From the NCBI GenBank assembly GCA_002360295.1, contig DEQI01000239.1:1-5941 (forward strand): 5,941 nt of DNA. The letters are read 5' to 3'. Position 1 is the first letter of the stretch, and each line of letters opens with the position of its first letter. Positions 1-4,778 of this stretch are shown here, piece after piece. The position numbers were made by a program, and so were the translations under genes. This DNA comes from Planococcaceae bacterium UBA3370. Its GTDB lineage: Bacteria > Bacillota > Bacilli > Bacillales_A > Planococcaceae. The notes under the pieces are model-generated. The model saw only the letters and a program-made list of their open reading frames with translations, was not told the origin of the DNA and ran no database searches.

Positions 1-218
1 TTCTTATCAAAGCAGCGTGCAATGAGGATTTTCCTTTGAAACCAAAATACGGTCCAGGATCAAACTATCCAGATGTATTTTTTATTAATATAACTAAAAA
101 TGTGATCTTTTTTATTTATGATGATAGAGGATGCGAGGTGATCGCAGCTAATAAAGAAACTATTTATCCTTTATATAAAAAATATGGTGATTGGATTGAC
201 GAACACGCACGAGTTTGA
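1..218 (+). CDS. DUF3885-like protein, C-terminal fragment (left edge cuts the gene)
   Basis: This is the last 71 codons of a protein that begins outside the window. The frame is open from base 3, so the TTG at 36 is an internal Leu codon and not a start; the residues before it read LIKAACNEDFP and join smoothly to LKPKYGPG. The visible part has the pattern I associate with DUF3885 proteins of Bacillales: an N-E-D-F segment, then a hydrophobic strand (VFFINITKNVIFFIYD), then YDDRGCEVIA and a LYKKYGDWI segment near the end. The function of DUF3885 is unknown to me. The protein stops six residues after DWI (DEHARV), whereas relatives as I remember them usually run on with a short acidic/basic tail, so the end may be slightly shortened. 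No signal peptide or membrane segment can be judged from a fragment. The gene converges on the kinase gene. The coding call is good; the family call is moderate. Confidence 0.6.
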   Translation, partial: LIKAACNEDFPLKPKYGPGSNYPDVFFINITKNVIFFIYDDRGCEVIAANKETIYPLYKKYGDWIDEHARV

Positions 219-324
219 GTCACTTAGCGAAACTACATCATTTTTCTAAAACAATGATGATAAAGCTACAGTAGTCTCTCCCTCGTACTGTCCCCAGATA
301 TAGCCCCTTCATAAATTTTGGGGG
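219..324. other. Convergent intergenic gap with small inverted repeats
   Basis: This stretch separates two genes that run toward each other, so both transcripts should end here. It holds a perfect 7-bp inverted repeat (CATCATT 236-242 / AATGATG 253-259) inside an outer 4-bp pair (TAGC 225-228 / GCTA 265-268). It also holds a perfect 6-bp repeat (ACAGTA 268-273 / TACTGT 286-291), and a C-rich/G-rich pairing (CCCC 304-307 / GGGG 321-324) that touches the stop codon of the kinase. None is followed by a clear T tract in either direction, so none is a textbook intrinsic terminator. No gene is seen. Confidence 0.45.
225..268. terminator. Possible weak bidirectional hairpin terminator
   Basis: The perfect 7-bp stem CATCATT/AATGATG has a 10-nt loop and an outer TAGC/GCTA pairing with internal unpaired bases. 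It is A+T rich and lacks a run of T on either side. It sits 17 bases after the stop codon of the DUF3885-like gene, which is where a terminator is expected. The structure is visible, but terminator function is a guess from position. Confidence 0.25.
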
Positions 325-1905
325 TTAAACAGTTGTGTCTGTGACTTTTGGGAATCTGATTTCAATTTTTGTTCCTTTATTTTCTTTGCTATAAATTTTA
401 ATGTCGCCATTATGCTCTTGCACAATTTTATTTGTAATCATCATGCCAAGTCCAGTCCCGGTTGTTTTAGTTGTGAAAAAAGGTTCGAATATGCGCTTGA
501 CTAAATGGTCAGGCATTCCTTTACCGTTATCTGTCACATCAAAATAAATGTTTTGTTTATCTTCGTGTATAGATGCTGTTATTGTCCCTTTTTCTACAAT
601 CGCCTCCATTGAATTTTTAATAATATTAATCATTACTTGTTTTATTTGGTTTCTATTTCCTAACATGCGTGTTTCCTCTACGTTTACGTTTGTTTCAAAT
701 ACGATATTTTTATTTTTAAACTCGAGCTGAAATAGGGTATTGATGTCCTGCAAAATATTTTGGAGATCAATCATTTCCTGCATGTCTACTGCTGGTCTTG
801 ATAATACTAAAAATTCAGAAATGATCAAATCGATACGATCAATTTCAGATTTAATAATATCCGTATATGGATGATAGGGTGAGTTTTTATCTTCATTTAT
901 CAATTGTGCAAAGCCAGAAATAACGGTCATCGGGTTACGTACTTCATGTGCAACACCGGCAGCGATTTCTCCGGCAAGCTTCAATTTTTCTGATTGTAAA
1001 ATAAGTCTCTCATTTTCCTTAATATAAGAAACATCTCTTGAAATAACGGAAACTGCAATCACTTCTCCGTAAGTATTATAAATAGGGGCAAGTGATAATT
1101 GAGCATCAAATAATGTACCATCTTTCCGCATATCCTGTGTTTCTAATAAGTGAATGCGCTCACCTTGCAATAAACGATTCATTCGATCTAACATAGAATC
1201 CTTATTTTGAGGTGGGACCAATTCTAATTTTTTCCCGATACATTCTTCACGAGTCCAGCCGTACAATTTTTCAAATGCAGGATTAACTTCAATGATTTTA
1301 TTTTCTAAATCAAAAACAGCGATAGCATCTTCAGCATAATTAAAAAATAAATTTAAATAGGCTTCTGTTTTTGTCAGTTCTAGCTCTTTATCCATATTTT
1401 TCTTTTCAACTCGGCCCCATAGTTTTCTCAAATAAATGGTTTGTAACAAACCTATAAAACAAAGGAGAATTAAGAAAAAAAAGTAGGAAGGCAACAACAT
1501 ATTATCTTCGAATAAGACATGTTGAAAATGACCTTTAACAACGACAAATACTTCAATTGTTGTGAAGAAAGCTAAAAGGATATTCACAATAGTTAATCGA
1601 TAGACACTGACTAAAACTAAAAAATAAATGAACCAAAATAATGATAAAATGTGTGTGCATTGTATGACTAATAAAACAGCTATAATATTGCAAGAGAGTA
1701 TTAGTAACCACTTCAATTTATTGGGCTTCACTTTTAAATAAAACAGCAATCCTAAAAAGGACATTAGAAAAAGTGAAACAAGCGGAAATTGATAGTGATA
1801 GTCGAAAAAGCCAATTCCCATTGTAATTAAATATATGGTAATGGTAACTAGTAAAGAATAGTATATGAGTAAATTTCGTTTATGTAGAATTTCTAATTGC
1901 TGCAT
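325..1905 (-). CDS. Membrane PAS-domain sensor histidine kinase (orphan, sporulation-kinase-like)
   Basis: This 526-residue kinase should autophosphorylate on histidine in response to a signal and pass the phosphate to a response regulator. The N-terminus has about six hydrophobic membrane segments (roughly residues 12-33, 39-57, 65-83, 84-101, 104-123, 138-158) with almost no extracellular loop. A short linker leads to one PAS domain (about 182-295; AEDAIAVFDL to VISRDVSYIKE). The H-box follows with phospho-acceptor His320 (GVAHEVRNPM). The ATPase domain has the N-box with Asn431, the G1 box DNGKGMP (459-465), the F-box EPFFTTK (474-480) and the G2 box GTGLGM (483-488). All key residues are present, so it should be active. 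The architecture and H-box resemble Bacillus sporulation kinases that feed Spo0F/Spo0A (KinB-like membrane part, KinE-like PAS), but the specific orthologue cannot be told here. No regulator gene adjoins it. The start is supported by AGGAGG five bases upstream. Confidence 0.93.
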   Translation of the reverse strand: MQQLEILHKRNLLIYYSLLVTITIYLITMGIGFFDYHYQFPLVSLFLMSFLGLLFYLKVKPNKLKWLLILSCNIIAVLLVIQCTHILSLFWFIYFLVLVSVYRLTIVNILLAFFTTIEVFVVVKGHFQHVLFEDNMLLPSYFFFLILLCFIGLLQTIYLRKLWGRVEKKNMDKELELTKTEAYLNLFFNYAEDAIAVFDLENKIIEVNPAFEKLYGWTREECIGKKLELVPPQNKDSMLDRMNRLLQGERIHLLETQDMRKDGTLFDAQLSLAPIYNTYGEVIAVSVISRDVSYIKENERLILQSEKLKLAGEIAAGVAHEVRNPMTVISGFAQLINEDKNSPYHPYTDIIKSEIDRIDLIISEFLVLSRPAVDMQEMIDLQNILQDINTLFQLEFKNKNIVFETNVNVEETRMLGNRNQIKQVMINIIKNSMEAIVEKGTITASIHEDKQNIYFDVTDNGKGMPDHLVKRIFEPFFTTKTTGTGLGMMITNKIVQEHNGDIKIYSKENKGTKIEIRFPKVTDTTV

Positions 1906-1910
1906 CGTGC

Positions 1911-1916
1911 CCTCCT
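1911..1916 (-). promoter_or_regulatory. Ribosome binding site of the kinase gene
   Basis: Read on the minus strand this is a perfect AGGAGG, five bases before the ATG that ends at 1903. It fixes the kinase start, and no competing upstream in-frame start with a better site is seen. Confidence 0.85.
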
Positions 1917-1945
1917 AATCATGTTAATATTAATAATACATGATT
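1917..1945. promoter_or_regulatory. Perfect 8-bp inverted repeat, candidate operator
   Basis: The half-sites AATCATGT (1917-1924) and ACATGATT (1938-1945) are exact reverse complements, separated by 13 A+T bases that include the palindrome TAATATTA (1925-1932). The half-site centres lie 21 bp apart, about two turns of the DNA helix, as expected for a dimeric repressor or activator touching one face. The right half touches the candidate -10 of the minus-strand kinase promoter, and the left half lies just downstream of its expected transcript start and next to the ribosome site. Kinase repression is the easiest reading. A hairpin in the kinase leader RNA is also possible, though the expected transcript start would leave out one arm. 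The repeat is seen; its role is inferred. Confidence 0.45.
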
Positions 1946-1961
1946 TTACATTGTCGTTAAA
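1933..1961 (-). promoter_or_regulatory. Candidate sigma-A promoter of the kinase gene
   Basis: On the minus strand, TTTAAC (1961-1956) and TATTAT (1938-1933) are spaced by 17 bp. The -10 matches the consensus at 5 of 6 positions and is preceded by TG; the -35 is poor. The transcript would start near 1926, leaving a leader of about 20 bases that includes the ribosome site. The -35 shares one base with the opposing promoter's -35, so the two may compete. Confidence 0.4.
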
Positions 1962-1980
1962 TGCTGAATTTTGTTATGAT
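1951..1980 (+). promoter_or_regulatory. Candidate extended -10 sigma-A promoter of the peptidase-murE operon
   Basis: TTGTCG (1951-1956) and TATGAT (1975-1980) are spaced by 18 bp, with TG at 1972-1973 giving an extended -10 (TGTTATGAT). The -35 matches 4 of 6 and the -10 matches 5 of 6. The start would fall near 1987, giving a very short leader of about 17 bases before the ATG at 2004. This leaves no room for a riboswitch or attenuator, so control of the operon should be at initiation. Confidence 0.6.
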
Positions 1981-1991
1981 TAATAGAAAAT

Positions 1992-1997
1992 GGGGGA
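1992..1997 (+). promoter_or_regulatory. Wobble-type ribosome binding site of the M42 peptidase gene
   Basis: The run GGGGGA ends six bases before the ATG at 2004. GGGGG can pair with the anti-Shine-Dalgarno CCUCC through four G-C pairs and one G-U pair, so it is an unusual but workable site. It supports the chosen start. Confidence 0.5.
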
Positions 1998-2003
1998 CTT
2001 TAG

Positions 2004-3065
2004 ATGAAGAATATATTGGATCAACAACAAACGTTATCATTATTAGAGAAACTAGTGAATATGGCGAGTCCGTCTGGCTATACGACAAATATTATGCGAT
2101 TTATGGGTCAGTTTTTAACTGATCACCATATTTCTTATTCAAAAACAAACAAGGGTGCGATTATTGTCACTTTTCCAGGGGACAATGACAAACAACACCG
2201 TTTATTAACGGCGCATACAGACACGTTAGGTGCAATGGTCAAAGAAATAAAGTCGAGTGGACGACTAAAGCTTGCGATGATTGGTGGCTTTAATTGGAAC
2301 GCGGTAGAAGGTGAGTATTGCACAATTCATACAGCGAGTGGGAAAAAGGTACGTGGAACAATACTAATGCATGAAACGACAGTACATGTATACCGCGGAG
2401 CCGGAGAATTAAAACGCGACGAAAACCATATTGAAGTCCGACTTGATGAAAAAGTGTTTAATGCAGCGGATACGCGTGAATTAGGTATCGAAGTAGGGGA
2501 CTTTGTATCCTTCGATGCGCGTTTTGAAGTAACAGAATCAGGGTTTGTTAAATCGCGACATTTAGATGATAAAGCGAGTACAACTTTGTTATTGCAATTA
2601 ATGAAACATATAAAAGAAAATAATCTTCAACTTCCATATACGACTCATTTTTATATTTCAAATAATGAAGAAATAGGCTATGGAGGGAATTCCAATATTC
2701 CTGCACAAGTAGTAGAATATATTGCAGTTGATATGGGGGCAATTGGTGACGGTCAAGCTTCAGATGAATATACAGTATCAATTTGTGCGAAAGATTCAAG
2801 TGGTCCCTATCATTATGAATTGACGCAGCATTTAGTCAAACTTGCAAAGACAAATAATATTAGCTTTAAATTAGATCTTTATCCGTATTACGGTTCTGAT
2901 GCATCTGCAGCTATTCGTGCAGGTTTTGATGTGCGTCATGCCTTATTTGGACCTGGAATTGAGTCTTCACACGCATATGAGCGTACACATATTGATTCTC
3001 TTCAAGCGACAGCTGCGTTACTATATGCTTATATTACTTCGCCAATGATTGAAATGGAGGAATAA
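2004..3065 (+). CDS. M42 family metallopeptidase (cytosolic aminopeptidase-like)
   Basis: This 353-residue protein has the length and fold pattern of M42 co-catalytic metal aminopeptidases, which form large tetrahedral (TET) assemblies in the cytoplasm and trim peptides from the N-terminus. The metal ligands and catalytic residues can be placed: His71 in AHTD, bridging Asp188 in HLDDKAS, catalytic Glu222 and metal ligand Glu223 in NNEEIGYGG, Asp243 in AVDMGAIGD, and His323 in ESSHAYERTH. There is no signal peptide or membrane segment. Several positions depart from the commonest M42 pattern: DDK in place of DNR or DDR, MGAIGD, and ESSHAYERTH in place of a HSPVE-type end. This suggests a subgroup, perhaps the one containing Bacillus YhfE. 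Some relatives are mislabelled endoglucanase; I see no basis for that here. It is first in an operon with murE, whose ATG begins 3 bp after its stop. Substrate is unknown. Confidence 0.88.
   Translation: MKNILDQQQTLSLLEKLVNMASPSGYTTNIMRFMGQFLTDHHISYSKTNKGAIIVTFPGDNDKQHRLLTAHTDTLGAMVKEIKSSGRLKLAMIGGFNWNAVEGEYCTIHTASGKKVRGTILMHETTVHVYRGAGELKRDENHIEVRLDEKVFNAADTRELGIEVGDFVSFDARFEVTESGFVKSRHLDDKASTTLLLQLMKHIKENNLQLPYTTHFYISNNEEIGYGGNSNIPAQVVEYIAVDMGAIGDGQASDEYTVSICAKDSSGPYHYELTQHLVKLAKTNNISFKLDLYPYYGSDASAAIRAGFDVRHALFGPGIESSHAYERTHIDSLQATAALLYAYITSPMIEMEE
3056..3060 (+). promoter_or_regulatory. Ribosome binding site of murE inside the peptidase gene end
   Basis: GGAGG lies in the last codons of the peptidase gene, eight bases before the murE ATG at 3069. 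Its position implies that murE is translated from the same message, possibly with coupling to the upstream gene. Confidence 0.8.
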
Positions 3066-3068
3066 TTC

Positions 3069-4541
3069 ATGTACGCAGAGGAATTATTAAGTGCGATTCC
3101 GCAAAAAAAAATAATCGGTCGAATACCGACAATTATTAAAGATATTGCTATGGATTCACGTAGTGTACAGCCAAATAGTGTATTTATTTGTATTAAAGGC
3201 TATACAGTGGATGGGCATGATTTTGCTCAAAAGGCAGTGGATGCTGGGGCGACGATTGTCGTGGCAGAGCGTGAACTAGAATTAGTAGGAAATGCTGCAC
3301 AAGTAATCGTCAATAATACAGATCGTGCTTTAGGCTTGTTAGCTGCTAAGTTTTTTGACTATCCATCTAAAGATATCATCATGGTTGGTGTGACTGGAAC
3401 AAATGGTAAAACAAGTGTTGCAGGTATTATTCATAATATATTACTTGGTTTAGGTGAAAAATCAGCCTTGTCAGGAACAATTGGTTTTAACTTAAACGGT
3501 GTATTATATGAATCAGCGAACACAACGAGTGATGCTCTTAATACGCAGCAAATGATTTTTAGAGCAAAAATGGAAGGTTGTCGATCCATGGTCATGGAAG
3601 TGTCATCTCATGGTTTGGCGCTTGGTCGTTTAGCGGGTGTTGATTATGATGTGGCTATCTTTACGAACTTAACACATGATCACCTGGATTTCCACGGTAC
3701 GATGGAGGAGTATGGTCATGCAAAAGGCTTATTATTTTCACAGCTTGGACAGGATTTAGAAAAAAATAAACATGTAGTACTGAATGCAGATGATCCTTGG
3801 TCAGAACGTTTTGCCCAAATGACTCCTTTTCCTATTTGGACATATGGCTTAAAAAATGAAAATGCCTTATTCCGTGCAGAAAATTGCCGTTACGAAAATG
3901 GGTTGACAAGCTTTAATATGATTACGCCTGAGGGCACATTCCCAGTAACGATGCATTTACTAGGAGAGTTTAATATTTACAATGTGTTAGCTGTTTGTGC
4001 CTATTTCTATGCAAGAGGATTTAAGCTAGAGCGCATTATAGAGCTAATAGAACAATTGCCTCCAGTAAAAGGACGTATGGAAAAAGTACAAACGGATTTA
4101 CCAATTCAGATTTTTGTTGATTACGCGCATACACCGGATGCAATCGAAAAAGCGATTAATGCTGCCTTACCGTATAAGAAAGAAGGCAAAAAGCTTATTT
4201 TCTTAATTGGTACAGGAGGTAATCGTGATAAATCGAAGCGTCCTACAATGGCAGAAAAAGCTTCTGTAGCAGATTATGTTATACTCACAACGGATGATCC
4301 ACGTTATGAAGAATATGATAGTATTACGAGTGATTTAGCTAAAGGTATGCAGCATGATCAGTTTGCTTGTATAGGAGATCGTGCAGAAGCAGTACGCCAT
4401 GCCATCAGTGTTGCAGAGCCGGGCGATTTAATTATTTTTGCGGGTAAAGGTCACGAAGATTATCAAATTATTGAAGATACAAAATATCCACATAGCGATG
4501 CATTGATTGCAATTGAAGCTGGTCGCTTAAAATTTGTTTAA
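3069..4541 (+). CDS. murE: UDP-N-acetylmuramoyl-tripeptide synthetase MurE, probably L-lysine-adding
   Basis: MurE is the cytoplasmic ATP-dependent ligase that adds the third residue, meso-diaminopimelate or L-lysine, to UDP-MurNAc-L-Ala-D-Glu in peptidoglycan synthesis. The protein has 490 residues, normal for the family. It shows an N-terminal UDP-substrate domain (about 1-100), the ATP loop TGTNGKTS (109-116), EVSSHGLALGR (177-187), NLTHDHLDFHG (200-210), Lys219, expected to be carbamylated, in YGHAKGLLF, then KGRMEKV (334-340), DYAHTPDAIE (351-360), GTGGNRDKSKRP (381-392) and GKGHEDYQ (459-466). The specificity motif reads DDPR (409-412). Diaminopimelate enzymes normally have DNPR, and a change at the second position is seen in lysine enzymes. 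I therefore favour L-lysine, but retention of the Arg leaves diaminopimelate possible. It follows the peptidase by 3 bp, ends just before a strong terminator, and has no dcw-cluster neighbours. Confidence 0.95.
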   Translation: MYAEELLSAIPQKKIIGRIPTIIKDIAMDSRSVQPNSVFICIKGYTVDGHDFAQKAVDAGATIVVAERELELVGNAAQVIVNNTDRALGLLAAKFFDYPSKDIIMVGVTGTNGKTSVAGIIHNILLGLGEKSALSGTIGFNLNGVLYESANTTSDALNTQQMIFRAKMEGCRSMVMEVSSHGLALGRLAGVDYDVAIFTNLTHDHLDFHGTMEEYGHAKGLLFSQLGQDLEKNKHVVLNADDPWSERFAQMTPFPIWTYGLKNENALFRAENCRYENGLTSFNMITPEGTFPVTMHLLGEFNIYNVLAVCAYFYARGFKLERIIELIEQLPPVKGRMEKVQTDLPIQIFVDYAHTPDAIEKAINAALPYKKEGKKLIFLIGTGGNRDKSKRPTMAEKASVADYVILTTDDPRYEEYDSITSDLAKGMQHDQFACIGDRAEAVRHAISVAEPGDLIIFAGKGHEDYQIIEDTKYPHSDALIAIEAGRLKFV

Positions 4542-4551
4542 TCACTCATGA

Positions 4552-4592
4552 GGATGTCTGGAAATACTTCATTTCCGGGCATCCTTTTTTTT
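4552..4592 (+). terminator. Strong intrinsic terminator after murE
   Basis: A 14-bp stem (4552-4565 with 4571-4584) closes a 5-base loop (ACTTC) and is followed at once by eight T. The stem has two T-G wobble pairs on this strand and is otherwise perfect. It begins ten bases after the murE stop codon. It should end the peptidase-murE transcript and makes prfC a separate unit. In the opposite direction there is no matching T tract, so it is one-way. Confidence 0.92.
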
Positions 4593-4618
4593 AAAATCAA
4601 TTTTTGGCATATGGGCAA

Positions 4619-4705
4619 TGTCTAGCTTCAGCGCTCAGCCCCCTTGGAGAGACAGCAAGCAACTATCGAAGCAAAATGGTGCGCTTTTGTTTTTCTTATG
4701 ATCCA
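4619..4705. repeat. Probable degenerate copy of a dispersed Bacillaceae intergenic repeat
   Basis: The stretch starts with TGTCTAGCTTCAGCGC and ends with GCGCTTTTG followed by TTTTTCTTATGATCC. These resemble the two ends of a repeat family I recall from intergenic gaps in Bacillus and Lysinibacillus-type genomes, which begin TGTCTAGCTCCAGCGCC and end near GGCGCTTTTCTT. The ends can pair (AGCGC 4630-4634 with GCGCT 4681-4685), and a second pair, GCTTC (4625-4629) with GAAGC (4668-4672), is present. The inside (about 4636-4680) is not a good hairpin here, suggesting decay. It is noticeably more G+C rich than its flanks. No other copy lies in the window, so repetition cannot be shown from it alone. 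Confidence 0.4.
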
Positions 4706-4747
4706 TATAATAAATGGTTGTATGTGATACACTTTTTCTTTTAAAAT
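4706..4747 (+). promoter_or_regulatory. Candidate promoter elements for prfC
   Basis: There are two weak options. A perfect TATAAT (4706-4711) has no recognisable -35 at proper distance. TTGTAT (4718-4723) and TAAAAT (4742-4747) are spaced by 18 bp, with a half-matching -35. The strong terminator upstream means prfC needs its own promoter somewhere in 4593-4778, so one of these is likely, but I cannot choose firmly. If the second is used, the leader is about 25 bases. Confidence 0.3.
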
Positions 4748-4761
4748 AAGTAAGTATGAAA

Positions 4762-4767
4762 AAGGAG
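4762..4767 (+). promoter_or_regulatory. Ribosome binding site of prfC
   Basis: AAGGAG ends eleven bases before the ATG at 4779, slightly longer than usual but within range. The protein from this ATG starts a few residues before the conserved [16 protein letters not shown] block, as in other RF3 proteins, so the start is well supported. Confidence 0.75.
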
Positions 4768-4778
4768 ACGAAAGAAAC

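Noticed and set aside
36..218. A separate 60-codon gene starting at TTG 36
   Set aside because: The frame is open to the window edge, and the upstream residues fit the same family, so the TTG is internal.
548..730. Plus-strand open frame inside the kinase gene
   Set aside because: It lies antisense to the conserved ATPase domain and has no ribosome site or recognisable protein pattern.
1961..1972. Sigma-H type -10 (GAATTT) in the divergent region
   Set aside because: No AGGA-type -35 is present at the required distance on that strand.
1981..2003. Riboswitch or attenuator (for example lysine) ahead of the peptidase-murE operon
   Set aside because: The expected leader is only about 17 bases, too short for any known riboswitch.
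2135..2799. Minus-strand open frames inside the peptidase gene
   Set aside because: They are antisense to conserved catalytic motifs and lack ribosome sites or family resemblance.
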